A stretch of 64,000 bases of DNA from an uncultured Oscillibacter sp. Lineage in GTDB: Bacteria > Bacillota > Clostridia > Oscillospirales > Oscillospiraceae. This document shows positions 53,220 through 62,283 of this stretch, one piece after another. Every line of letters starts with the position of its first letter. Position 1 is the stretch's first letter. The notes under the pieces were generated by a model. The model saw only the letters and a list, made by a program, of their open reading frames with translations, was not told the origin of the DNA and did no database searches. Where the stretch lies: contig NZ_CANTJS010000001.1 of the NCBI RefSeq assembly GCF_947654275.1, forward strand, positions 95,709 through 159,708, written 5' to 3'. Position numbers and translations under genes: made by a program.

Positions 53220-53341
53220 GCTTTACAGGTGCAGTGTTGGATTTTGTCACTTTTCCGTTCCCTGGAGGTTCCTGTGAAAAGCACCCATATCCCGCACGTC
53301 AGGCACAAATCGAACAAATCATAAACGATGGAGGATGTACA

Positions 53342-54451
53342 ATGAAAAAGATTCTGGCTCTTGTTCTGGCTCTGACGCTGGCCATGTCTCTGGCCGCCTG
53401 CGGCGGCGGAAATTCCGGCGGCTCTCAGCCCTCAGGCGGTGACGCCCAGCAGTCCCAGCCCTCCGGCGGCGACCAGTCTTCCGGCGGCAGCGAGCTGCCC
53501 GGCGCCGGCATGAAAATCGGCCTGGTCTGCGACAAGATCGGCGTGAACCCCTTCCTGACCGAGATGGTGCGGGGTCTGAACGAGACCGCCGAGACCTATG
53601 GCTTCACTCCCACCGTGGTGGAGTGCGCCGACACCGCCGCCTTTGAGGACAACATCCGCGCCCTGGCGGCCGAGGGCTACGACATGATCATCGGCGGCGG
53701 CTGGGCCGCAGGCGACGGTCTGGACAAGATTGCCAAGGAGCTTCCCGACGCGTCCAACTATGTGCTGATTGACTCCGAGGTCGACAACGACAATGTCAAA
53801 TGCATCTCCTACCGGGAGCAGGAAGGCGCCTACCTCATCGGTCTGCTGGCCGCCTATACCGTAGATGGCGAATCCCACATGTACGGCGGCGTTCACTGCA
53901 ACGAGAGCTCCAGTTCCTGGAAGTGGCGCTGGGGCTATCAGGCGGGCATCCTGTCCGTGGACCCCGACGCTCAGTTCGTGTTCAACTACACCAATTCCTA
54001 CTCCGACCCCGCCAAGGCCAAGGAGCTGGCCCTTCAGCAGTTTGAGCAGGGCTGCCTCTTCATCAACGGAGCCGCTGCCGCCGGCGACAGCGGCGTGTAC
54101 GAGGCCGCCATTGAAAAGGGCTTCTACACCTCCGGCCAGGACATCGACGAAACCAATGCGGACAACCCCTATATTGTGTCCTCTCAGATCAAGGATACCT
54201 ACTACACCATGAAAAACCTGATTGATGAGTTCTACAGCGGAAGCTACAGCAAGGCCGACAGCACCTGGGGCATTGCCGAGGGAACCATCGGCGCCGTGTA
54301 TGTCACCCATGAATCCCCCAACCCCCGCAGCGAGCGCCTCACCGACGAGGAGATCGACAAAATCCGTGCCGTAGCGGAGCAGATCGGCTCCGGCGAGCTG
54401 GACTTCACCACCTTCCCCACGGAGGAAGAATTCAACGCGGGCAAAAAGTAA
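53342..54451 (+). CDS. BMP-family nucleoside-binding lipoprotein
   Basis: A 369-residue lipoprotein of the BMP/PnrA/NupN family, the substrate-binding part of nucleoside ABC importers. The signal peptide ends in LAAC (Cys20) and is followed by a Gly/Ser/Gln linker. Mature motifs are KIGLVCDKIGVNPFLTEM, DMIIGGGWAAGDGLDKIA and the ADNPYIVSSQIKD region. The ATG 53342 has GGAGG 8 bp upstream. A terminator separates it from the ATPase gene, which would let it be made in excess. Confidence 0.9.
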   Translation: MKKILALVLALTLAMSLAACGGGNSGGSQPSGGDAQQSQPSGGDQSSGGSELPGAGMKIGLVCDKIGVNPFLTEMVRGLNETAETYGFTPTVVECADTAAFEDNIRALAAEGYDMIIGGGWAAGDGLDKIAKELPDASNYVLIDSEVDNDNVKCISYREQEGAYLIGLLAAYTVDGESHMYGGVHCNESSSSWKWRWGYQAGILSVDPDAQFVFNYTNSYSDPAKAKELALQQFEQGCLFINGAAAAGDSGVYEAAIEKGFYTSGQDIDETNADNPYIVSSQIKDTYYTMKNLIDEFYSGSYSKADSTWGIAEGTIGAVYVTHESPNPRSERLTDEEIDKIRAVAEQIGSGELDFTTFPTEEEFNAGKK

Positions 54452-54487
54452 GTCTGCGGCTGACGGCACTTGACTCACAGTGTTCCG

Positions 54488-54525
54488 GCAGACGGGAAGA
54501 ATACCCTCTTCCCGTCTGCTTTTTT
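54488..54525 (+). terminator. Terminator/attenuator between binding protein and ATPase genes
   Basis: A 13-bp stem (54488-54500 with 54507-54519) followed by TTTTTT. Likely partial, since the ABC genes have no clear promoter of their own. Confidence 0.8.
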
Positions 54526-54582
54526 ACAAGGCGCTGGCAACAGCAGTGAGAAAACCCGGAAGGAAAGGACAGGTGAATCTCC

Positions 54583-56097
54583 TTGCTCTTGGAAATGAAG
54601 CATATCACCAAAGTGTACGGCTCCCTGTACGCCAACAATGACGTTCATCTCACCCTGGACAAGGGTGAGATCCTGGCGGTGGTGGGAGAAAACGGCGCAG
54701 GCAAATCCACACTGATGAAAATTCTCTATGGATTGGAGCAGCCCACCTCCGGCGAGATTTATCTCAACGGCCAGCTCCAGCATTTCCGTTCCCCCCATGA
54801 CGCCATCAACCAGAAAATCGGCATGGTTCAGCAGCACTTCATGCTTCTGAACCCCTGCACGGTGGCGGAGAACATCGTCTACGGCCGGGAGCCCAGAAAG
54901 GGCCTCTTCTTTGACCGGGAGGAGGCTGTCCGGGTCACCGAGGCCCTTTGTGAGAAGTACGGCCTCCACATCGACCCCCGCCGCCTTGTGGGGGACTGTC
55001 CCGTGGGTCTTCAGCAGCGGGTGGAGATTTTAAAGGTCCTCTATCAGGACGCGGACATCATCATCTTCGACGAGCCCTCCGCCGTGCTGACGCCCCAGGA
55101 GGTAAACGAGCTGCTGCGGACCATGCGGAAGCTGGCGGAGATGGGCAAGAGCCTCATCATCATCACCCACAAGCTCCATGAGGTCATGGCGGTGGCGGAC
55201 CGGGTGATGGTCATGCGCCTGGGCAGGTACATCCAGGAAATGCCCAAGGCAGAGACCAGCATTGAAGAGATGTCCTATCTCATGGTGGGCCGCCGCATCG
55301 TGGAGCGGCAGGTCCCGCCCCGGAAGCCCACCGGCACGGTGCTGGACGTGCAGGACCTGGTTCTGGCGGGCAGCGAGGCCAAGAACATTCTGGACCATTT
55401 CAGCATCCATGTGGACGGCGGCGAAATCGTGGGCATCGCCGGCGTCTCCGGCAACGGCCAGTCGGAGCTGATTCAGTGCCTCACCGGCCTGCTCCAGCCC
55501 ACCTCCGGCAAGGTGATGCTGAAGGGGCAGGATGTGGCCGGAAAAACCGTGGGCGAAATCCGGACGGCGGGCTGCGCCTGCATCCCCGAGGACCGCTACC
55601 TCTGGGGCTGCGCCGCCAAAGCCAGCCTGACGGAGACCGCCATCATGGCCCACCAGCGCAGTTCCAAGATATCCAGAAAGGGGCTGCTGAACAACAAGGG
55701 GGCCCGGGACTTCACACAGTCCCTGCTGGAGGGATACGACGTGCGCAACAGCGGCCAGACCCAAAAGGCCGGGGAGCTCTCCGGCGGCAATATCCAGAAG
55801 CTCATTGTAGCCCGGGAGATTGAGCAGCACTCTCCGCTGCTGATTGCCGCGGAGCCCACCCGGGGCGTGGACATCGGCGCCATGGAGTTCATTCACAACA
55901 AGCTTCTGGAAAAGCGGGAACAGGGCGACGCGGTTCTGCTGATTTCCTCGGAGCTGACGGAGATCATGTCCCTGTCGGACCGCATTTATGTAATCTACGA
56001 GGGCCGCGCCGTGGGCGAGTTCCACAAGGCAGACGCCACAGAAGAGGGTCTGGGTATTCTGATGATGGGAGGAAAGCTGAATGAAGCAGTCTCATAA
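54583..56097 (+). CDS. Nucleoside ABC transporter ATPase (tandem NBD)
   Basis: A 504-residue duplicated ATPase of the RbsA/NupO class that powers nucleoside import. The first NBD has Walker [10 protein letters not shown] (residues 35-43), [12 protein letters not shown] as signature and [15 protein letters not shown] as Walker B. The second has the degenerate Walker [10 protein letters not shown] and LSGGNIQK, as normal in this family. The start is a TTG at 54583 with AGGTGA 6 bp upstream; ATG 54595 is the alternative. It overlaps the next gene by 17 bp. Confidence 0.92.
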   Translation: MLLEMKHITKVYGSLYANNDVHLTLDKGEILAVVGENGAGKSTLMKILYGLEQPTSGEIYLNGQLQHFRSPHDAINQKIGMVQQHFMLLNPCTVAENIVYGREPRKGLFFDREEAVRVTEALCEKYGLHIDPRRLVGDCPVGLQQRVEILKVLYQDADIIIFDEPSAVLTPQEVNELLRTMRKLAEMGKSLIIITHKLHEVMAVADRVMVMRLGRYIQEMPKAETSIEEMSYLMVGRRIVERQVPPRKPTGTVLDVQDLVLAGSEAKNILDHFSIHVDGGEIVGIAGVSGNGQSELIQCLTGLLQPTSGKVMLKGQDVAGKTVGEIRTAGCACIPEDRYLWGCAAKASLTETAIMAHQRSSKISRKGLLNNKGARDFTQSLLEGYDVRNSGQTQKAGELSGGNIQKLIVAREIEQHSPLLIAAEPTRGVDIGAMEFIHNKLLEKREQGDAVLLISSELTEIMSLSDRIYVIYEGRAVGEFHKADATEEGLGILMMGGKLNEAVS

Positions 56098-57178
56098 TGC
56101 CAAGGAGCTTGGCCCGCGGCTGTGGCGGTCCCTGCGCCAGCCGCTGATCGCCGTCGCGTTCGGCCTGCTGGTGGGCGCGCTGGTCATTCTGGCCTGCGGC
56201 CAGAACCCCATTGCGGTGTACATCGAGATGTTCAACAAGTCTTTCTTTACGCCTTATTACCTCTTTTCCACCCTCACCCGGGCCACGCCCATCATCATCT
56301 GCGCCATGGCCACCGGCATGGCCTGGCGGGCGGGCTACATCAACATCGGCGTGGAGGGCCAGATGGTCACCGGCACCTTTGTGGCAACGGTATGCGCCCT
56401 GTTTATCCCCGGCCCGCCGATTCTGGCGGGGCTGCTGGCCTGGATTGCCGGCATGATCGCCGGCGCGCTGTACGCCCTGCTGCCCGCCGTTCTGACCTGG
56501 AAGTTTCAGGTCAGCATGGTCATCACCAGCCTGATGCTGAACTATGTGGCCAATTACATCACCAGCTATTTCGTCACCTATCCCCTGAAGGACACCGCCG
56601 GTGACGGCCTGGCCCTTCAAACCCCGGAAATCCACGAGCTGATGCGCCTGCCCCGGCTGTCCACCACCAGCACCTTCAACGCCGGTTTCCTCATCGCGGT
56701 GGCGGTGATGATTTTCATGGTCTTCATCACCACGCGGACGGTGTTCGGCTATGAGTCCAAGATGGGCGGCTTCAACCCCTCCTTTGCCCGCTACGGCGGC
56801 ACAAAGCAGGTGAAGGTCATGATTATTACCATGGCCCTCTCCGGCGCCATCGCCTCCATCGCCGGTACCGCCGAGGTCTTCGGCCTCAAGTACCGCTACG
56901 CGGACGGTATGCTCTCCTCCACCAGCTACGCCTGGACCGGCCTCATGGCGGCCCTGATTGCGGACCTGAATCCGGTGGGAATGTTCTTTGTGTCCATCTT
57001 CCTCTCCGGCCTCCAGATCGGCGGCAGCGCCATTCAGCGGTCCCTGGGCATTCCCCTGGAGATTGCCACCATTATTCAGTGCTGCATTACGCTCTTTGTG
57101 TCCGTGAAGCTGATCTTTAAGGTCCGGCAGAAAAAGCCGGTCAGGGACGACGTAAAGGAAGGAGGGGCACAGGCATGA
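56081..57178 (+). CDS. Nucleoside ABC transporter permease (NupP-like)
   Basis: A 365-residue permease of the BPD_transp_2 (branched-chain/ribose/nucleoside) family with about ten spans. MAWRAGYINIGVEGQMVTGT is the hallmark motif of nucleoside permeases. It overlaps the ATPase gene by 17 bp and the second permease by ATGA. It forms the heterodimeric channel with that permease. Confidence 0.9.
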   Translation: MKQSHNAKELGPRLWRSLRQPLIAVAFGLLVGALVILACGQNPIAVYIEMFNKSFFTPYYLFSTLTRATPIIICAMATGMAWRAGYINIGVEGQMVTGTFVATVCALFIPGPPILAGLLAWIAGMIAGALYALLPAVLTWKFQVSMVITSLMLNYVANYITSYFVTYPLKDTAGDGLALQTPEIHELMRLPRLSTTSTFNAGFLIAVAVMIFMVFITTRTVFGYESKMGGFNPSFARYGGTKQVKVMIITMALSGAIASIAGTAEVFGLKYRYADGMLSSTSYAWTGLMAALIADLNPVGMFFVSIFLSGLQIGGSAIQRSLGIPLEIATIIQCCITLFVSVKLIFKVRQKKPVRDDVKEGGAQA

Positions 57179-58071
57179 GTTCCGCTTATATCGCTTCCAT
57201 CATCAACTCCACACTCCGCTCCACCACGCCGATTCTGCTGGCGGCGCTGGGCAGCGCCATCTGCAGCCGGGTAGGCGTGTTCAATGTGGCGCTGGAGGCT
57301 CAGATGCTGATTGGCTGCTTCTTTTCCATCGCTGTCAACTATGCCACCGGCAGTCTGCTGCTGGCTGTGGGCGCAGGCATTCTCTCCGGCGCTCTGGTGG
57401 GTCTGGTGGTGGCCCTGCTTCAGGTGAAGTACAAGGCCGCCGACATGGTCATCGGTACGTCGCTGAACCTGCTGGTCCAGGGCGGAACCACGTTTTTGCT
57501 CTATCTTCTGTTCGGGCTCCGGGGCGTGCTGAACGACCCGAAGCTGGTGCCTCTGTACAAAATCAATCTCCCTGTCATCCGGGACATCCCCTTCCTGGGG
57601 CGGGTGCTGGAAAACCTGACCATCCTGGACTATATCTGTTATGTTGTCGCCGCCCTGCTGTTCGTCTGGCTGTTCAAGACCGTGTCCGGCTTTCACATCC
57701 TGTCCGTGGGCATCAATAAGGCGGCGGCGGAAAGCCTGGGCACCAAGGCCACCCGGATTCAGATGCAGATGGTGATCCTCTCCGGAGCCCTCTGCGGTCT
57801 GGGCGGCACCGCCCTGAGCATGGGCCAGGTAACCATGTTCACGGAAAACATGACCTCCGGCCGGGGCTTCATCGCCATGGCCGCGGCCAGCCTGGGCATG
57901 TCTCATCCCCTGCTGACCATTTTCTCCAGCCTGTTCTTCGGCCTCTGCCAGGGCATTGGCCTGGCGCTTCAAAACGTCATTAAGAGCCAGCTGACCATGA
58001 CCCTGCCCTATGTGGCCACCATCGTGGCGCTGGTGCTGTTCAGCCGCCGGTCCGCCAGGCGTCAGGCTTAA
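57175..58071 (+). CDS. Nucleoside ABC transporter permease (NupQ-like)
   Basis: A 298-residue partner permease of the same family. The motif LAALGSAICSRVGVFNVALEAQML corresponds to the conserved glycine-rich region. It starts within the stop of the first permease with GGAGGGG upstream, so expression is coupled. A GC-rich hairpin near 58079-58112 follows before the phosphorylase gene. Confidence 0.9.
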   Translation: MSSAYIASIINSTLRSTTPILLAALGSAICSRVGVFNVALEAQMLIGCFFSIAVNYATGSLLLAVGAGILSGALVGLVVALLQVKYKAADMVIGTSLNLLVQGGTTFLLYLLFGLRGVLNDPKLVPLYKINLPVIRDIPFLGRVLENLTILDYICYVVAALLFVWLFKTVSGFHILSVGINKAAAESLGTKATRIQMQMVILSGALCGLGGTALSMGQVTMFTENMTSGRGFIAMAAASLGMSHPLLTIFSSLFFGLCQGIGLALQNVIKSQLTMTLPYVATIVALVLFSRRSARRQA

Positions 58072-58157
58072 CCGAACCGCCCGGGAAAGGGACCCGGTCC
58101 CTCTCCCGGGCTTCCGTCTGTCTGGCATTACAAATCTTTTCATCAGGAGGCTTTTCC

Positions 58158-58913
58158 ATGTCCACAGCAACTGAAAAGGTACTGCTCCCCTGCATCCACG
58201 TGGCGGAGGGCGACATCCCTCCCCGGGTTCTGGTCTGCGGAGACCCCGCCCGGGCGGAGCGCATTTCCCGGCGCTTTGAAAACCCGGTGTGTCTGGCACA
58301 AAACCGGGAATACTGGACCTATTCCGGCGTCTATCAGGGGGTTCCGGTGGCGGTGACCTCCCACGGCGTGGGCTGCGGCGGCGCGGCCATCGCCTTCGAG
58401 AGCCTCTGGCGGGCCGGGGCCAGGGCGGTGATTCGGGTGGGCACCTGCGGCGGCATGCAGCCGGAGGTCACCGCCGGCAGTCTGGTGATTGCCACCGCCG
58501 CCTGCCGGGAGGAGGGCGTCACGGAAAAAATGATTCCCCTGTCCTACCCCGCCGTCTCTGACGGTGAAACAGTGGCCGCCCTGAGCCAGGCGGCCCGGGA
58601 CCGGGGCATAGCCGTCCACAAGGGCATCGTTCTGACCCAGGCGCTGTTTTACCCCGGCTTCCTGGAATCCACCGTGAAGCTCTATGCCAGGGCCGGCGTC
58701 AAGGCCATGGAAAACGAAGCGGCAAGTCTTCTGGTGGTGTCCTCCCTTCACGGCGTGAAGGCCGGGGCCATTCTGGCGGTGGACGCCCCTGCCTTTGAGC
58801 TGGTGGGCGTGGACGGCTACAGCCAGACCGCCGGCGGCGCCAATGTGGCCCAGGCGGTGGAGGACGGGATTGACATCGCCCTGGACGCCCTGATTCGGAT
58901 TCCCCTGAGCTGA
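58158..58913 (+). CDS. Nucleoside phosphorylase (uridine phosphorylase/DeoD family)
   Basis: A 251-residue PNP_UDP_1-family phosphorylase. VLVCGDPARAERIS binds phosphate, RVGTCGGMQP is the family signature, and KAMENEAASLLVVSSLHGVKAG holds the sugar-binding Met-Glu pair. It should split imported nucleosides to base and (deoxy)ribose 1-phosphate. Position directly behind the importer supports this. Uridine versus purine preference is uncertain from sequence. AGGAGGC lies before the ATG. Confidence 0.87.
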   Translation: MSTATEKVLLPCIHVAEGDIPPRVLVCGDPARAERISRRFENPVCLAQNREYWTYSGVYQGVPVAVTSHGVGCGGAAIAFESLWRAGARAVIRVGTCGGMQPEVTAGSLVIATAACREEGVTEKMIPLSYPAVSDGETVAALSQAARDRGIAVHKGIVLTQALFYPGFLESTVKLYARAGVKAMENEAASLLVVSSLHGVKAGAILAVDAPAFELVGVDGYSQTAGGANVAQAVEDGIDIALDALIRIPLS

Positions 58914-58925
58914 TTTGCGAATACT

Positions 58926-58963
58926 GGCAGAGTGCCGGAGTCCGGCATTCTGCCGGTTTTTTT
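58926..58963 (+). terminator. Terminator of the nucleoside import operon
   Basis: A 13-bp stem (58926-58938 with 58942-58954, one wobble) with AGT loop, then a T-run to 58963. Confidence 0.8.
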
Positions 58964-59055
58964 GGAAAAACCTACAAAATTTCCCCTGCGCCTCTTTTCC
59001 CGGCTCCTCTGCCGGACGATATGACATATGAACTGTATTTTATCTGAAAGGGGGC

Positions 59056-59775
59056 ATGATGATGTCCGGCATCAGCAGCGGCGTTTCGCCCTGGACGGCG
59101 GCATCCGGCGCGGGGACGCAGAGCCCGGCGAAGAAGGAGACATCCGGCAGCTCGTCCCTGGACCTCTATGAGATGATGAAGGACGCCCGGGAGCAGGCGG
59201 AGGCCGCCCGGGAGAAATTCCAGGGCCTGAAAAAGGGCAGCACCCGCTATGGAGACGCCCCCATTGAGGCCTATGCCCGTCTGGCCCGGGCCCGCCGACC
59301 GGCGGACGTCAACGCCGCCGCGGGCTATGCCCGGCGGCAGATCGCCCGGCTGAAGGCGGCGAAGCGGACCGACCCGGACAACGCCAGGCGCATCCAGGCT
59401 GCCATCAACCAGCTCCAGAAGGCTGTGAACCGGGCGGGAAAGAAAAAACAGGAGCTGAACCGGGAGCGGGCGGCGGAAATCCGCCAGAAAAAGCTGGCCC
59501 AGGAGCAGAGGACCCGGGAAGCCCGGCGCCAGCGCCAGGAGCTCCGCCGGAAGCAGGCCGCCCGGATGATTCGGGAATCCGGCTATATCCGGGAGGCGGA
59601 GATTGACAACCGGATGCAGACCCATATTTCCTCCGTACAGATGGAGCTGCGGAAGCAGGCCCAGGACCTGGCTTCCAGCCTCCACCCCCCGGTGGAGACC
59701 GCTGCCCGGCAGTATGCCGCCGCCGCCGCGCCTCTTCCGCCGGACACAGGCGGGGAAATCAGCCTGGAGGCATAA
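59056..59775 (+). CDS. Coiled-coil protein, unknown
   Basis: A 239-residue soluble protein rich in Arg, Ala, Gln and Lys. After a Ser/Gly-rich N-terminus (to about 35), residues 40-200 are predicted long helix/coiled coil (KLAQEQRTREARRQRQELRRKQ). The tail is Ala/Pro-rich. No domain was recognised. ATG codons occur at 59056, 59059 and 59062; AAGGGGG at 59048-59054 fits the last best. It lies alone, upstream of the convergent spoIIR gene. Confidence 0.65.
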   Translation: MMMSGISSGVSPWTAASGAGTQSPAKKETSGSSSLDLYEMMKDAREQAEAAREKFQGLKKGSTRYGDAPIEAYARLARARRPADVNAAAGYARRQIARLKAAKRTDPDNARRIQAAINQLQKAVNRAGKKKQELNRERAAEIRQKKLAQEQRTREARRQRQELRRKQAARMIRESGYIREAEIDNRMQTHISSVQMELRKQAQDLASSLHPPVETAARQYAAAAAPLPPDTGGEISLEA

Positions 59776-59897
59776 GGGAAAAGCGAAAAAGCAAAAAAGC
59801 AAAAAACGAAAAAACGAAAATTGGAACAAGAAAACCCTGGAGCGCCTTGCGGCATTCCGGGGTTTTCTGTTTCGATTTACGGGCAGGCGGCTCATAT

Positions 59898-60002
59898 TAG
59901 AATCCATTCAAAAGCTTTCAAAAGCTTTTGATAGCGCCGAAAGCGCGTTGGATTCTTATGAGACGTGTTTTGCGCCATTCCGGCGCAAAACGGAAACGCA
60001 GA
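59898..60002. repeat. 105-bp dispersed element, copy 1
   Basis: Starts TAGAATCCA and contains a TGGATTCT that pairs with it, then a second hairpin GTTTTGCGCC/GGCGCAAAAC. It ends 2 bp from the spoIIR stop. Copy 2 is at 63474-63578, same orientation, about 96% identical by eye. Confidence 0.88.
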
Positions 60003-60004
60003 AT

Positions 60005-60646
60005 TCAGTCCCACTTCTCCCGCAGGCTCTGCCAGAATTCCACCGCCTTGCTCTTCAGCACATAGCCCTCGGACTCGGTGATCAGGCCCACCTGGTCCTC
60101 CGTCAGTCCCGCCGCCAGGGCGGCGGCAGGCACATCCCCCGAGGCGGCGGTGCAGAGAGGCGGAAACACCACGCACCACCAGTTCCGGCCGGCTCCCTGG
60201 CCGATTACTATGCGGAGGGCCAGATAGTTTCCGGCGGGCAGGGTAAAGCTCTCATACTCCCGGGTGGGAAAGGCCATGTCCGTCAGCTGGGCGGACACAT
60301 CATAATCATAGCCGTTGGCGGCAATTGTTTCCCGGGCCGTCTGCTCCAGGGCCGGAAGCTGCCCTGCCAGGCGCTCTTCCGCCTCGGTCCGGCTGGAGGA
60401 CTGCCGCAGAATGTCCTCCGCCTGGGCCAGCACCGCGTCCCGGACCAGCAGCTTCAGGGCCTGGTCCTCCTCGCTGTCGGAATTGGCCAGCACGTGAAGC
60501 CGGACCACCCGGTCCGCCAGCTGGTCCCCGGTCTGGAGCGCCAGGGCTCCCGAGGCCAGGAACACCGCCAGGCCGGTCATCAGCGCGATTTCAAAAAGCC
60601 TCAGCCGCCTGGCGGCCCTTTCCTGCATCAGCATAAAACAGTCCAT
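60005..60646 (-). CDS. spoIIR: Stage II sporulation protein R
   Basis: A 213-residue secreted or membrane-anchored signalling protein. In Bacillus, SpoIIR made in the forespore triggers SpoIIGA to process pro-sigma-E in the mother cell. One N-terminal span lies near residues 19-38. RLHVLANSDSEEDQALKLLVRD and GNYLALRIVIGQGAGRNWWCVVFPPLC are signature blocks. The ATG at 60646 is directly next to GGGAGAGG; ATG 60634 is the likely alternative. Its presence marks an endospore former. Confidence 0.92.
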   Translation of the reverse strand: MDCFMLMQERAARRLRLFEIALMTGLAVFLASGALALQTGDQLADRVVRLHVLANSDSEEDQALKLLVRDAVLAQAEDILRQSSSRTEAEERLAGQLPALEQTARETIAANGYDYDVSAQLTDMAFPTREYESFTLPAGNYLALRIVIGQGAGRNWWCVVFPPLCTAASGDVPAAALAAGLTEDQVGLITESEGYVLKSKAVEFWQSLREKWD

Positions 60647-60710
60647 CCTCTCCCGGCCCGTCAGGGCCCCTTTGGAACAAGGATGGACTGTTTTTTCCGT
60701 TTTTATACAG

Positions 60711-62093
60711 CTACGTGGCAGAAGAATCCTCCGGCGGCCCGGAGGCCCGTGCGGCTTCGTCCGCCGCCTTCCGGCTGGTTCGCCAGGAGGACGTGTCGAT
60801 GGGGGCGCTCTCCTCAAACTGGTCGTAATAATCCTGGTTCTGAATCTCCGGACGGCGGTGCCGGGCAATGGCGATGATGGTGGGATAGAGTACAATGGCA
60901 ATCAAACCGCCGGAAAAGCCGTTGTTGTAGAGGTTCAGACCCGCCACCGGGCCGCCGGTCTCCAGCACCAGACAGGAGTGGATAAACCCGGCCAGAATGC
61001 CGTAGGGCCAGCCGAAATAGCCGGAAATCGGGGCCAGGCAGGTGCCGAAGAGACCCGCCAGCTGGAGGGACGGGGTATTCGGTGTGTAGTGCATTCCATA
61101 GGCCCCCAGAAACACCCCCAGCATCACCGGGGTAATGTTGAAGGGGTGCTTGCCGAAGGCGGAGAATCCCATGATGGTAAAGATGCCGCCGATGGTGGGC
61201 CCGTTGAGATCTCCCCCCACCAGCAGGACATACGCCGTGCCGATGAGGCCGTTGACGCCGATGTTCACCAGCACCGGGCCGTAGCCGAACATCCGGAGGT
61301 AGTCGCTGGGAGCCCGGCCGGTGGTGGAGAGCAGGCGGCGGCAGCCCGCCCAGACGGCCCAGGCCGGCTGGCCTACGCCGAAGAAGCCCATCAGAACGGA
61401 GATGGTGCACAGCAGGCCCAGCACCGTGGCAAAGCCCCGGTTATAGCCCTGGGCCCAGTAGAGCACCGCATCGGGAGTATCACCGAAGGCGCTGAGGATG
61501 GGCACAATCATCATGGCGAACAGGCCGCAGGCAAAGCCCATATTATAGAGATTCATGCCGTTTTGGATTTTATAGGTATACGTGGAGAGGGAGGGCAGAA
61601 TGAACCCTATGACCACCCCTGTCAACAGCCCCAGAGGCAGGCTGGCGTGAACGCTGCCCAGGGCCATATAGCTCACCAGGGGGGCCAGAGAGGTGGCCAG
61701 CAGCGCCACGGAGGCGTGTTTGGAGAAGGGCTCCTTCTGATAGCGGGCATAGAGCCAGGTGCCCAGAATGATGGGCCAGATGTTGAGGAAGTTCTTTCCG
61801 AACAGGGAGAAGCCTGCCATCAGACCCATTTCCACAATGGTGAAGCCATTGAAGGGGTCGCCGGAAATCTTAATCAGGAAAATGGAAATGGCTGTGACGA
61901 TGCCCGCGTTCATCAGGGCCGCGCCGGGGCCGCCAATCAGGACATAGTCCGTAATCAAAAGGTCCTGCATGGTGACGATGTGCCACAGGCCCCGAAGAAT
62001 ATCCATCGGCGCTTCCATAAACAGGCCCAGGAACATCAGTCCTCCGGAGAATATCAGAGTTGCCGGGAAAATGGCATGATAGCGTTTCTGCAT
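60711..62093 (-). CDS. DUF1576-family polytopic membrane protein
   Basis: A 460-residue protein with about ten to twelve spans and a hydrophilic C-terminal tail. It contains two similar halves with GFTIVEMGLMAGFSLFGKNFLNIWP and GGIFTIMGFSAFGKHPFNITPVMLG, a repeat typical of DUF1576 proteins. A transport role is likely from topology, but nothing defines a substrate. GGGAGGG precedes the ATG, and a promoter lies at 62176-62204. Confidence 0.8.
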   Translation of the reverse strand: MQKRYHAIFPATLIFSGGLMFLGLFMEAPMDILRGLWHIVTMQDLLITDYVLIGGPGAALMNAGIVTAISIFLIKISGDPFNGFTIVEMGLMAGFSLFGKNFLNIWPIILGTWLYARYQKEPFSKHASVALLATSLAPLVSYMALGSVHASLPLGLLTGVVIGFILPSLSTYTYKIQNGMNLYNMGFACGLFAMMIVPILSAFGDTPDAVLYWAQGYNRGFATVLGLLCTISVLMGFFGVGQPAWAVWAGCRRLLSTTGRAPSDYLRMFGYGPVLVNIGVNGLIGTAYVLLVGGDLNGPTIGGIFTIMGFSAFGKHPFNITPVMLGVFLGAYGMHYTPNTPSLQLAGLFGTCLAPISGYFGWPYGILAGFIHSCLVLETGGPVAGLNLYNNGFSGGLIAIVLYPTIIAIARHRRPEIQNQDYYDQFEESAPIDTSSWRTSRKAADEAARASGPPEDSSAT

Positions 62094-62175
62094 GGACCCT
62101 CCCTTATCAATTCACAGCGGTATGCGTCAGCAGACGGAACCTGGTCCTTGTTTGCCTTCGCTCTTATCAGCTCTT

Positions 62176-62204
62176 ATTATACCGGAACCGGCGCCGCCGC
62201 GCAA
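62176..62204 (-). promoter_or_regulatory. Promoter of the DUF1576 gene
   Basis: Minus strand TTGCGC (62199-62204) and TATAAT (62176-62181), spacer 17. Confidence 0.6.
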
Positions 62205-62283
62205 CCCCGCTCCTTTGGTCTTTTTCCGCTCCGCTTTTCAGCGCCGGAATTTTCCCGCCTGCTTCCCGGCCTGCGCGCTTCCC

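Noticed and set aside
53139..53324. Small plus-strand open frame upstream of the nucleoside-binding protein
   Set aside because: It spans the TTGACA/TATAAT promoter of that gene and lacks a good ribosome site.
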